This document shows positions 46,652 through 57,599 of a DNA stretch of 64,000 nt, in pieces. A program made the translations under genes and the position numbers. This DNA is from Escallonia rubra. Its lineage: Eukaryota; Streptophyta; Magnoliopsida; Escalloniales; Escalloniaceae. The stretch spans positions 62,001 through 126,000 of the forward strand of contig JAVXUO010002146.1 of assembly GCA_033065855.1 (NCBI GenBank). Direction: 5' to 3'. The notes under the pieces are model-generated. The model worked only from the letters and a program-made list of their open reading frames with translations, had not been told where the DNA came from and did not search any database. The stretch's first letter is position 1. Every line of letters begins with the position of its first letter.

Positions 46652-47258
46652 TAAACCCACTACTACCGGGGTTAAAGGAGTAGCTAATCCAGATTCACAG
46701 GCTTCTGGTAAAGATAAATCAAGTCCTGTTAAAGCTGGTAATTTGCTCAAAATTACTGAAAATCCTTTGAGTTCAGGAAAAAGAACTCCTAGTCCAGTTC
46801 AACAGGTAGCTGGTAAAGACTATTCAAAACCTGTGATAGTTGGGGGTTTACTCAAAATCTCTGAAAACCCTTTGAGTTCAGGAGAAAGAACTCCTAGCCC
46901 AGAAAGACAGGTATCTGGTAAAGGCAAAGGTAAATTAAATCCTGAAACCCCTGGCCGTTTGGGTAAAACGGAACTTTTAAAAAGAAATAAAAAGAAAGCA
47001 AAAAGGCAGGCATATTCTGTCCAAAAACAAGTAGCTGAGGCATTTGCTGATTTCATCAGCTCTACTTTTAGCAAACTTAATAATCCAGGCGAGGCAGTGG
47101 AAGATTTGAAAAAATCTATCACATCTGATAGCAAGATCTATGAAGACCCCTTATTCCAAGACGCTCAACGACAGACTCCGAGCCCTGTCATTTCTGAAGA
47201 AATTTCTGATGATACGACAGCAGAGGAAGAGGAATCTGAACCTAAGCAAGAAGACTAG
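46652..47258 (+). pseudogene. Viroplasmin/transactivator-like region, second part
   Basis: + strand region beyond the solo LTR. It is Ser/Pro/Lys-rich, with a tandem 35-residue repeat (see 46707-46916), a basic stretch (KTELLKRNKKKAKRQAYSVQ) and an acidic tail (TAEEEESEPKQED). The composition fits the disordered C-terminal half of viroplasmin-type proteins. Confidence 0.65.
46707..46916 (+). repeat. Two 105-bp tandem repeats in the viroplasmin-like region
   Basis: Units 46707-46811 and 46812-46916 each encode about 35 residues, sharing LLKI-ENPLSSG-RTPSP. The period is exactly 105 bp, so the reading frame is kept. A third start (GGTAAAGGCAAAGG) follows. Confidence 0.88.
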
Positions 47259-47846
47259 GACCGACTCTTAGCCATGACAGACGTAATTGAAGACTTGACA
47301 GCTGGAGCATCTATCCCAAGACTTTCTTTACGTCGGCAGGATAATACAAGACTCCAATAATGACAGAAAGACTTGATATAAAGAGCATCTCTCTCAAGAC
47401 TTTCTCTCTACAAAGGCAGGACAACTTTTCTGACTAAGGAGGAGACAAGCACAGTAGACATATTAAGCATCTTTTAGCTTTTATAGACTTTATAGACTCT
47501 TAGGCCTTACGACTTTAATAAATTTGTAATGTAGCCTAGAAAGCAACTTCGTCTTTTAGCACACCTGTAAAGTCTTTTTAATCATGTAAGTACTCTGTAG
47601 CTAGCCTCTTCTGTCTATATAATGAGGCAGACCTCATTTGTAAAGAGACACGAAAGAAATACAACTGCAATCTTGCAATTTTCTCTCAAAACACTCTTCC
47701 TTCACATGCTTAACTACTCTTTCTCTCTATAATCATCTTGTTCCAAAGTTCAAGTACGAAGCAAGCTTTCTTACAAGTAAGTTAATTCTCTTTAAACTTG
47801 TTGTTCTAATTGCCCCAGAAGACATAACAATAATAATTTTAAAGCA
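47259..47846 (+). promoter_or_regulatory. Caulimovirid intergenic region with promoter-like TATA
   Basis: CTATATAATGAGGCAGACCT (TATA at 47616-47622), then CATTTG and GAGACACGAAAG, closely resembles the layout of caulimoviral full-length RNA promoters. An AATAAA-like TTTAATAAATTTG lies near 47514. No tRNA primer site was seen in this copy. Relic. Confidence 0.65.
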
Positions 47847-48923
47847 ATGATAGTTAATAACACTAATGAAGATCTCCTAGAAGTAGATGAAACACTTAGT
47901 GATACAGAAAGTATATATAGTATTAAATCAATAGATGAATACATAGAAGATAACCTCTCTATAAGTAGTGATGATGAAGATGAAAATCTTCCAGTCGAAA
48001 CTACGGATAGACTAGATACTTTTATAAATTCATTAAGAAACACAGAAATATACAATTTTATGTTCAAACCCTTAGCTGAAAAATTAACTTTAGAAGAAAA
48101 CTGTATACATCAGTGGCAAATAGAAAAAGGAATAGATACAACACCTTGTTATATATGCAATTGGTACCCTGCAATTAAAGTTAGATGTAAATGTGAATTA
48201 TGTTATATAGAAGCATGCGTAAAATGCATTAAAATAAAATACAACATAGATATTATCAAACCTTTAGAAATAAAAACAAACAAAGACGTTTATTATGATA
48301 AAAATGTCAATAGAAGACTTGAATTCTTAGAACAAAAGGTTATTTTAATAGAAGAAACCTTAAAACAAAGGCATGAAGATGAATTTATCATTGGAAATAA
48401 TAAACACTTAATCCAACAAATACAACAAGACTTTAAAATAGAAAAATTCTGCACTAAGGCAAGATTTAACAACCTTATAACTACTAGAGTACAAATTAGG
48501 CATTATAACAAGCTAATAGAAACGAATGCAATAATAGATACAGGTTGCACCATAACTGTTATAGATCCAAGCTTAGCTGATCTATCACACGTTAAAACCT
48601 TTGAAGACCCGTTGATAGGAATAGGATTCACAGGCAACCCAATAACTTATGATAAATATATTACAAATGCTTCTATTACCTTTCTCACACCATGCAATAC
48701 ACAGAGCAAACCTTATATTCTTAAACAAGCCTTCTGTGCACCTATAGCACATTCAGAAGGGAAAATTATTCTTGGAATAAATTTCTTAATAAATGACAAT
48801 AATACCTTAACTATTACCAAAGACTTTATTCAAATAGCACAGAATGTCACACATACACCTATTAACATAGACACTCCATCAGAGTACGCCAAGAAGCGTG
48901 GTGGAAATTATGTTAATATATAA
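47847..48923 (+). pseudogene. Caulimovirid region with second zinc finger and aspartic protease
   Basis: About 358 codons. The acidic N-terminus is followed by a cysteine cluster at residues 97-125, with spacing C-x2-C-x11-C-x2-C-x4-C-x2-C. That is the arrangement described for the second, badnavirus/tungrovirus-type zinc finger. A retropepsin block, NAIIDTGCTITVIDP, and the later ILGINFLI block mark the protease. RT and RNase H do not follow in the window. The region comes directly after the promoter-like intergenic region. Confidence 0.8.
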
Positions 48924-49021
48924 AAACAAAATCACCTGCTACTCATGCGGTGAACCAGACCATTTAAGATAATATAAAAGACGATAGTTATAATATTCCA
49001 AACAAAACCTTCCTTTTAAGT

Positions 49022-49043
49022 AAAATATATATATATATATATA

Positions 49044-49074
<31 letters not shown>

Positions 49075-49298
49075 GTGTATATATATATATATATGTATGT
49101 ATATATACTTACATTATATATATATATGTATATGTATATATATATACTTACATATATATATGTATGTATGTATATGTATATACATATGTATATATATATA
49201 TACATATGTATGTATGTATGTATATATATATACATATACATATATGTATATACATATATATATGTATATATATATATATACATATATATGTACATATA
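49022..49298. repeat. (TA)n and (TATG)n tract at the right edge of the viral relic
   Basis: 277 bp of TA and TATG/CATA words with local inverted symmetry. Frames across it are artefacts. Confidence 0.95.
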
Positions 49299-50629
49299 TA
49301 GGGATGGCAAAAAAATCCGAACCCGCGGATTTCCGCCCCGCCCCGCCCCGATAGGAGCGGGTTTTTTTGACTTTGACCGGGTCGTGGGGCGGGTATGGTA
49401 TTTTTAAAAAAACCCCGCATCGGGTTAGGGTCGGGTATGGTATTTACCCATACCGCCCCGTGACCCGCCCCGCCCCGCCCCGGTATATATACCCTAATAG
49501 TAGCATTAATCTGAGCCGTCCATCTATACATATATATGCTTATTTTCCATGAAAACCTAGATAGCTTTTGTTTGCTTTCCTCTCCATCTCTCTCGGCAGA
49601 CAGAGACCCACGGCGCACGCCCACGGCGCGGCAACTCGCACCTCGCACCTCACGAGTTGGAGACCAACGCACCTCGCACGGCTCTCCACCGCAGCACCAC
49701 CTCGCACGGCGACGAACCATCACTGCTACGGCCGACGCCCGACGAGCTTGATCGGATTTCCTTCCAAAATCCGACGAACCACCACTGCGACGCTTGTTCT
49801 CATAGTTGGATCTACGGCGACGAACCACCACCGCAGCACCACAAGGCGCACGGCTCTCTCAGATTTGGATCTGCGGCTCTCAAATTGTTCACATATGTAA
49901 AATTATTAAACTTCCCAATGTTCTGAGCTCCTTTTTCTGTTTACAATGGAGTATTTGAGCTCATCAGGCCTCACAGCTTGTCAAATCTGATCCTTATCTG
50001 ATGAACTCTATTGCCATGCGCTTGTATTTGCTTTGTAAGGAGAAGCCTCTCATTGGGCTTTACAGGCTTGAGGAATATCGAAAGTTGTTTGGTAGTTTTG
50101 GCCTTTCTATTAAAGTGCTCTCCTGGAATGGGATTTTCTGGAAAATTATGGCTTTGTTAGTTGGGATTTTCTGTTCTTTTCTTATGCCTAAGCTTTAGCA
50201 GAAGATTCCAGGGTCATACTACAGATTCAACAAATGTTTCGAAGTCTTTGAGTAAAAGATTTCACTCAGTGCAATGCTCAATCTGTTCATGGAATTCCGT
50301 GCTAATTCAAGCTATAAACATTTTCCTTGCCTACAGGCTGAATCTGGTGACAGGTGCAAGTTTTGGTGTTATACATGTTTAAAAAAGAGTTAAATGTTTG
50401 CAATAACAAGTAAAACATGTCGGGTCGGGTTGATTGATTACGGTTTTTTGCATGCTACAGCAGGGAGCGGGGCGGAGCGGGGCGGGTTCGGGGTTCCTAA
50501 ATATACACAGGATCGGGTATGGTATGTAACATAAATAACCCGGACCGGGGCGGGACAAATTTTACTGAGTAGCGGGGCGGGGTCGGATTTTTCAAAACCC
50601 GCCTCCGACCCGCCCCCTTGACATCCCTA
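49299..50629 (+). mobile_element. Non-autonomous hAT element, copy B (1331 bp)
   Basis: Ends TAGGGATGGCAAAAAAATCC and, inverted, TAGGGATGTCAAGGGGGC. A perfect 8-bp duplication, TACATATA, flanks it (49291-49298 and 50630-50637), so it landed in the TA tract. Subterminal CCCGCCCC blocks match copy A. The interior holds a promoter-like region (GGTATATATACCC) and a GC-rich leader (49560-49860) but no transposase. Confidence 0.94.
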
Positions 50630-50659
50630 TACATATACATATATATATATATATATATA

Positions 50660-50795
50660 GGGAGCTGATCCGTTGCTAGCGCTAGCACCGTCCGCTATAT
50701 AATGTAGCGGACGGTGAATTATCGTCCGCTATATTATATAGCGCACGACAAAACAGCGCTAGCAACGTGCTAGCGCTAGCAATGGATCACGACCC
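50660..50795. mobile_element. Micron-like palindromic MITE, copy 4 (136 bp)
   Basis: Nearly identical to copy 3 and in the same orientation; bounded by (TA)n on both sides. The two copies therefore flank the viral relic and hAT copy B as near-perfect direct repeats. Confidence 0.92.
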
Positions 50796-50804
<9 letters not shown>

Positions 50805-50845
<41 letters not shown>

Positions 50846-50989
50846 ATACATACGTATATATGTACACACACACACGCACACACACACACACACATGTGTG
50901 TGTACATATATACATACGTATATATGTACACACACATGTGTGTGTGTGTGTGTGCGCGTGTGTGTGTACATATATACGTATGTATATTT

Positions 50990-51026
<37 letters not shown>
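50805..51026. repeat. 222-bp near-perfect palindrome of TA, TG and CA runs
   Basis: Centred at about 50915. The 24-bp block 841-864 (within 50841-50864) is exactly complementary to 50967-50990, and the flanking (GT)n, (CA)n and (TA)n runs mirror each other with small length differences. It can form a cruciform or, with its alternating purine-pyrimidine content, Z-DNA. Confidence 0.9.
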
Positions 51027-51189
51027 ACTTTGTAAATTGCATATCTGACTTATAATCCGAACTTGGTCCAAACACTGTATATGATTTCTTGCTTATCCGG
51101 TCTTATCCGACGGTATAGCTTGTCATGCTTTATCCACCCTTATCATATCCTATCCCTTATCCTTATCCTTGTCGCCAAACGCAGCCTTA

Positions 51190-52690
51190 GTTGGTTAGAT
51201 CTAATTGTTTGCCTTGTTTTTTAGAAATCAAATGGCCCCAACGAACCCAATTCAAAAAGAATCCTCATGACTGAGGATGCCATCTTCCCTTATTACCAAG
51301 TCGAAGACATTGACGTGGACGCGCTAGAGTACGAGCCTTTCTGGCTTGTGTAAAAGAAGTTAAGAAGTTAAGAAGGTTGACAAGGCAATCCTTAGCTTAC
51401 CCCCGGCCAAGAAGCAGCAAGGGACAAGAAGAGGAGGCGTCAGCTTGCCCAAGCTCTTCGACTCTTATAGGAAGGTCAGACACTCCTAACCGTCCAGATT
51501 GGAGTGTGAGGACATATGAGTTCATCTTCAAGAGTGCCAAGACGATATGAGAATAGTCCATTGATCAAGGAAAGGGAACACCGATCTGCGACCAATCCAA
51601 TCTCAGCAGCAAATGTTATGGGTTAAAAAATACCATGGTAATACTTGTTTACTTTGTCTTATCTTACTGTTAGATTTTATCCTAAGTGTTGGGGCGGAGA
51701 AACTTGTGACGTCTATGAAGCTATTTGACAAGGCGCAAGAGAAGGTTATAGAGGTAGAAAGCCACTAGCTTGGAGGTGAGAAAAAAAGTGGCCAACCTCA
51801 TGAAGAAGGCTTAGGACCTTAAGCCAGTAAGGCTCAATAGGAAAGCACAGTTGAAGCTCTAAAGAAGGGCTTGGACAATGGGGAAAGTAGCGGAAGCTGT
51901 TGAGTTAAGGTTTAAACGATTATTAGAGTATGAAGCTATTCATGCAATAGATTATAAGTGATCCTTGGTGCAAGGATACAACAAGTGCAATAGCGAGATA
52001 ACTATAGCGCACCCCGAGTTGAAACTAGAGGCGTTACAACATCCCCTGGCTGTTGTTGTGGTAGCTGAGGAAATGGCACAATGCGCAAGGTAGCTCAGTA
52101 GAGCCATAGCTAGAGCTGTGCGAGTGGATCCCTTTCTAGTCACCTAAGTGGGGATGTAGATTTTCCTGCCGCATAGCAGGCCAATGAGCTTACTTGGCTA
52201 ATTCCTACGATCAATAGGTCTAGCTTTGACTTGGGCACTTAAATCATACACTTGCCACAAAGCCCACCTATGTAAATTATTATTTTAAAATGAGATAAAC
52301 ATTTTTCATCCTTTATGTTAGTCTGTGACTTTATTTAAACAAGCCCTAGGGGCAGTACATAGCCTTGAAAAGGAAAAGACGTAAGTTAACCAAAAAGGTT
52401 TTACAGTTCCAAAATCCTCATTTGAGAGATCTTGTCTAAAGAAAGAAACGCTAAGCCTACAAAAAAGAAATATAGTAAGCTAACTAAGGAGAAGTAGCAT
52501 GCCCAACAATAACAAGTCTTTCTCAGATACCAAGTGATTAAGGATTATATCGTCCAAGGTTAGTAGTGTTCCTTCTGATTACAAGGGATACACTTCCCAT
52601 CTAATCTTTTTAGATGATAAGCCTGAGGTTCTCCTAGCTTTATAACCTTGTGTAGACCTTAACAATTAGGTGAAATCTTTCACATTACAT
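51190..52690. other. Decayed Tat-lineage sequence, no clear domain
   Basis: Lies between the Tourist-like right end and the integrase remnant. Short + strand coding-like pieces near 51220-51340 could belong to an antisense ORF. No domain recognised. Confidence 0.35.
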
Positions 52691-53056
52691 CCTTAGAGGC
52701 AGATGTTGACCATCTTACGAAGAACAAGATCACCAGGATGAAAGGCCCCGCAAACGTATCCTTGATTCATGATAATGCGCAGTTTTTTGCTTGTGAGAAG
52801 CAAGGCAAATAGGGGCATGATCGTGCATTTCCTCTAACTGATCCTAGTTAGCTCGTATGTTTGCTTCGTTATTACCTGGATCAAAAAGTTGTGACACTCA
52901 AAGGCGGCATGTCTATCTCCAACAGAATAACAACTCAGTGTTAAAAGCCATGTTAAAGGGAGTCTATCTCATTGGAAATCATGGTCGTTGGGCGATAAGC
53001 CTAAATTGGTTGGGGGATTTCATCTACCCAGAGTCCTTCTGCACTATAAAGCTTCT

Positions 53057-53356
53057 TTACAACGACTTGGAGCAAGGTGCGATTTGTAACTTCTGCAGAT
53101 TCGACCAATAGTGACCTTGGTTGAGGAATTTGTGTGTAAGAGCATTTCCTCCCAAATGTCGGCCATAAACATCCTCATTAAGAGCATATTCGACCTTTGG
53201 TGCACCAAGACAACCATGGTATGAAAGGGCAAAATAGCATTTATAAAGCACGCTGTCTATAACAACATACCATATAGAGTGTAAGAGGATGTGAAGGGCT
53301 TCTTTTTTATCTTCTGGCAAAATTTCATGATTTGAGTAGGCTCCAATAAGATCCAT
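53057..53356 (-). pseudogene. Tat-type integrase N-terminal region
   Basis: Reads LPEDKKEALHILLHSIWYVV, then VLYKCYFALSYHGCLG, EYALNEDVYG and HKFLNQGHYW, matching the H-x3-4-H side of the zinc-binding module and its lead-in in Tat integrases. Fossil. Confidence 0.78.
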
Positions 53357-53652
53357 CCAATAGGGGCCATATAAACATTCACCATCGCCGTTTGGGGAGT
53401 AATGCTTGGCTCCTGAAGAAGCTCAAGATAAACAGTACGATGGAAGTCGAAGGAGTAGCTAAACGTGATAGGGCATTCGCTTGCGTGTTATCACTACGAC
53501 GTATCGGTTTAATAGAATAAATGCTTAAAGAAGAAAATTACCTCTTCTAGCTTACGAAGGTTCTTGCCTATCTCAGGCTCACGTGCTTCACACTTGCTCG
53601 AAAACTACTTTAGTACTAGTTGGGAGTCACTCAATGCTTGCAAGTTCATTCT

Positions 53653-54003
53653 TCAAGTGAGACTTTTATACTCAGCCTCGTCGGTGGAGGCTGAAAAGCC
53701 GAACCTGAAAGCATACTTGACTAACAAGCCATTTGGACCCTTTAGAATGAGTGTGTTACCGCTTTCACTAGCATTAGGAGGAGCCACCAACAAGTAAGTT
53801 CCAAGTAAAGAATGATTTGTTTGGAGGATCCTCTTAGACAAGAACATCATCAGTAGAGAAATTGTATTCAACAAAAAAGTCAACGAGAGCCTAACCATTA
53901 AGAGAAAGGCATGGCTTGTAATGTTTGTCAATCTCGAAGAGTCCCGCCAATTAAGCCACCAATCATCCAGAAAATTTTGACTTACGTAAATATAGTAAAG
54001 CAA
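53653..54003 (-). pseudogene. Second RNase H remnant (archaeal-like type)
   Basis: The best segment reads LILKGPNGLLVKYAFRFGF, then ASTDEAEYKSLT, the hallmark of the additional RNase H found in Tat elements between the usual RNase H and integrase. Fossil. Confidence 0.78.
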
Positions 54004-54099
54004 CTTATTTCTAAAAATGATGATTATATGAGATTACAAAACATGGACATAGCTTTTAGGTGGCCATCAAAAGGGCAAAGGTGAGCTCCTATGTGTTAG

Positions 54100-54711
54100 G
54101 TTAGCTCAGCTCAGCTCCTTGGAAAACTTTAGTAGCGTAGTAAATCGGATGTTGAACCTTGTCCTCCTCATGAACTAGCCAAGCACTGATAGCAGAGTCA
54201 GCGGCGGCTAAGTAGAGAAAGAGTTTTTCACATGTATGTGGTTGGATAGGAGAGAAGGCTCGACAAGGTACACCTTTAGGGCATCAAAAGAGGCTCTCTA
54301 TCATCTATCAAAGCCCTTCAAGCCTTAGACGACATTGAAGGAAGGAATAAGCTTTTTATTGCCTTGAAAGAAATCTACTAAGCCCAGTTTTGCGCCCAGT
54401 TAGGACTTGCACATCTTTAATTGTAAGCGAGGGAGCCATGTTCTGGATGGCTTTGGTCTTCCCTGGGTTAGCCTCATACCCTGTGAGAGACCTTAAACCT
54501 AGGAAATTTGCCAGAGGCAGCTCTGGAGGCGCACTTGGCGAGACTTAGCCACATCTGATATTATCAAAGAAAATTGAAGCAATCCTGGAGATACGTTGAT
54601 ATGATCTTTGGCTTTGAGACTCTTTACCAACATGTCATCCACATAAACCTCTATGTTCGCTCCAATCAAGGGCTCAAAAATTTTGTCAATGTGGCGTTGA
54701 TAAGTAGCTCC
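54100..54711 (-). pseudogene. Reverse transcriptase remnant, catalytic part
   Basis: The minus strand near 54625-54670 reads ANIEVYVDDMLVKSLKAKDH, the YVDD catalytic block of Tat RTs. The solo LTR at 54717-56674 separates it from the upstream RT part. Fossil. Confidence 0.82.
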
Positions 54712-54716
54712 GACAT

Positions 54717-56674
54717 TGTTAGACCCCGCATATTTAAATGTTTATATATAAAAATTAAAAAGAAAAAGAAGGGAAAAAATAGAGAGCTTTGGGACATAAT
54801 GGGTATTCTGTAATTTTTATTATTTTAGAAATATAAGAATATTTCTTTTAGTATATTGATACTTTACGTACTATATATTATCTAGGAACCCTAAGAGCAC
54901 ACCAAAGTTCAGAAGAGTCTTCAAAGAATCCCTAAGAAGAGACTTCTTGAGATTTGTAAATTACTTTGAGGTAAGAATTTAATTTGATTAATGAATTGAG
55001 ATTCGTAGTAGGAATCTTATGAATTTTCTTTTTTTTAGAACCTAATTGGAATCTTCGAGTATGTTAATTTTTATGGCTTTTGATACAATTGGATTGGAAA
55101 GATCAACATTTTGGGTTTAATTGTGCGATTAGAGGTAAGGATTTACGGTTCTCGAAATCTGAATCAGCGTTGGACCAATCGATCCTATGTCTATAAGGGC
55201 TTTATTTTTCGTCCAATTCTGAGTAATCGTTGGTTTCAATGCTTTTCGTAATAATCTGTGTTTGGGCTCTTGATACACGGTCTCTAAAATTCCCTGATAT
55301 TTCAATTGGTTGTTGGTTTCTTAATCGATAGATTTAAATATTTTGTTAGCGTGTCTTTTAGTGGTGATCGGTTGACAGCTCGTACTTGTTTTTCCTGTCT
55401 TGATTCTTTGTTAATTGTAACTTCTTTGAACATTATCAATTGTTTGACTTTCCATGTGGGCCTAGTGTTGAAGTCTCTAACTATACATTTTTTAGTGTAT
55501 CCATGTGGTGAGAAATAAGCTGTTCCAGCAACATGCTATGCATGAGTCAAATTTCTACTTGAGATCATGAGCCATGTACCTCTGTTCTTTTCTCACCCTT
55601 TCAAATACAATCCTTCTCAATTACCTCGCATGCACTTTACTCATCATTCACTGACCACTCATATTTGAGACATCCAATAGTTTATTTGCCAAACTCTTTT
55701 CATGAATCAATACCTAAAGTGTTGCCTAGAAATAGCGAGTCTATCCTCTGTTTCTTCATAATTTCCTGTCAAACTATTTCTGTAACGTTTGAATTATTCT
55801 TGTTGCTGTAGGTTCTCATTCTTGTAAGTGGAGCACTGTTTCAAATTTGGTTTCCATATTTTCACTCATTGTATAGCTTTTGTATTATTCGATTTATTGT
55901 CATTGCAATCTCAACCTCGTTTGACAGGACGTTTGTTACTATCTTATTGTTTGTTGGTATTTTCGTCAAGCGATTTGAGTAACATTTAATAGTGTGAGCC
56001 ATTGGCTGCTAGGTTGGTGTTTGACTCGTTTGGCAATACTGTCTAGGCAAATTGCTGAGGCTTGGCATATTTATTGTCATATTACTTAAGTTAGTATTTC
56101 GTGAGCCATGTCACGTGTATGTGACTTTTCTGTTTCTGACTTTCCCATGTGGATTCGAACGTGGGCTAGCTCAGTGGGATGAGCTAGAGATCGCGATCTT
56201 ATTTTTCTGAACCTTGGCATTTTGAAATTCGGTTCGATATCTGCTCCGTTAAAATTATGTACCTCCCTAATCTCGTTTTCTCAGACATTTTTGTATTCCT
56301 TTTGATTGGTCATTTGAGATTGAGCATTTGGCTCACTCCCTTATTGTTTTCTTTTCAGGTGATTAGTAGGTAGATTGGATTACGGGCCTAGCTGTGTGAC
56401 TGTGAGAGCTAACGGTTTTTATCTCAGAGTCAATATTAGTATTTTTAGATGTAATAATTAAGACAAATGGAATTTGTTTAGATTTTAATTTGGAACTCTG
56501 TGTCGGAGTAATTTTGATTATATAAATGCTTTAGGCCGCTATAACATTTATTGATGTATCTTTGGTATTGATTAGTAGATGCTCTAAATGACCACTTGAG
56601 TGACTTTTTAATATTTTGAGATTTTCTGACTTTGTTTATTTGATATTGACGCTCCGAAAATTCGGGGCGCTATA
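54717..56674 (+). mobile_element. Solo LTR of a Tekay-like element (1958 bp)
   Basis: Starts TGTTAGACCCCGCATATT, ends GCTCCGAAAATTCGGGGCGC plus TATA, with a perfect 5-bp duplication GACAT (54712-54716 and 56675-56679). A leader with a GAGGTAAGAATT donor-like site lies near 54970. No internal genes. It is inserted in the RT of the Tat remnant and is younger than it. Confidence 0.88.
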
Positions 56675-56779
56675 GACATTCTTGAAATTGAAGGTCTTAT
56701 AACAAAAGAGAGCTTGATTAATGATGAATGTTATATTTGGATTATTTTTTTTAATTTAATTATATCTCAAGAAGGCATA

Positions 56780-56960
56780 AAAAATTCTTTAAAGCTCATA
56801 GCCAGACGTGTCATCAATAAGTTTGCCACTCGAGGAAGAGGATAACTTTTTTTTTTTGCATGCCTTTGTCAAACCCAAGTAATCAATACATGCATGCCAC
56901 CTACCATTAGGTTTTGGGACCATGATGACATTAACGATCCAATTTGGAAAGTTTATTTTT
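56780..56960 (-). pseudogene. Reverse transcriptase remnant, N-terminal part
   Basis: The minus strand reads NVIMVPKPNGRWHACIDYLG, then LTKAC and LIDDTSGYEL, matching the start of the RT fold in Tat elements. Fossil. Confidence 0.82.
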
Positions 56961-57599
56961 CAAGTGAAGTCTGTCATGAGAAGCTTATCCAGCTCTTTTA
57001 TGATAATAGCCACTTTGGTGGGAATGGTCTCTTCTTCTGTTTATTCGCTTGTGTTTTGGATCAACACTAAGCTAATGGGAGATAACAAAGGCATCAGTAA
57101 TGGCATGTTCACAGCACCATAACCGAATAGGTTAGCATTGGAGCATTGGAAGATGATGCTCTGATCACATAATGACCACTCTAGGGAGTAGCCTCTCCGC
57201 AAGCACTAATGGGATTGACACAAACTCTTATATCGGCTTAACTTGCTGGAGTCTCTTTTTCTCTCGTTAGTATTTAATCGAAGGATTCCCCGTTCTTACA
57301 TGAAGCCACGTAGCACTTACAAGTGTGGCTTGATCTCCATGAACAATACTAGTCCCTAAATAAGTAGGTAACTTCATTACAAGATGGAGAGTTGACACAA
57401 CGACCTGTAATTTGTTAAGGCATATTTTTTCAGAAATGGCATTATACGAAGATTTGGTATTGATGATCAAGAAGTCTGAGTCATCAAAGTCGAGGGTAAC
57501 CTTCAGATGCTAGAGGGATCCTCAAGTGAGATTCACCTGGAATGTGCGTGATTCGCATTTATGATAGATCGTCTTGATCAACAGAGGATCTTTAGGGGG

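Larger units (their letters stand above)
39083..49021. mobile_element. Endogenous caulimovirid (plant pararetrovirus) relic, rearranged
   Basis: A Caulimoviridae relic lying between (TA)n tracts. Parts: movement and coat protein regions on the minus strand (39237-41485); on the + strand two small frames, a viroplasmin/transactivator-like region, an intergenic region with a promoter-like TATA, and a region with a badnavirus-type second zinc finger plus aspartic protease. No RT or RNase H is in the window. It is broken and rearranged, with roughly half a dozen breaks apart from a 3.8-kb solo LTR insertion (42838-46651). Genus is unresolved because features of several genera are mixed. Confidence 0.88.
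37995..51186. mobile_element. Tourist-like MITE ends split by 13 kb of nested insertions
   Basis: The left end GGGTGTGTTTGGCACGCGGG is preceded by TTA (37992-37994). The right end, inverted, is GGCTGCGTTTGGCGACAAGG and is followed by TTA (51187-51189). Both subterminal regions are rich in GGATAAG words. TTA duplications and GTTTGG ends are typical of PIF/Harbinger Tourist MITEs. The simplest reading is one small MITE whose TA-rich middle received all later insertions; two unrelated half elements remain possible. Confidence 0.6.

Noticed and set aside
49047-49407. Several overlapping frames of 80-120 codons
   Set aside because: Same artefact of TA/TATG repeats running into the GC-rich end of hAT copy B.
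50759-51075. Cys/Val- and Thr/His-rich frames
   Set aside because: Translations of the TG/CA/TA palindrome.
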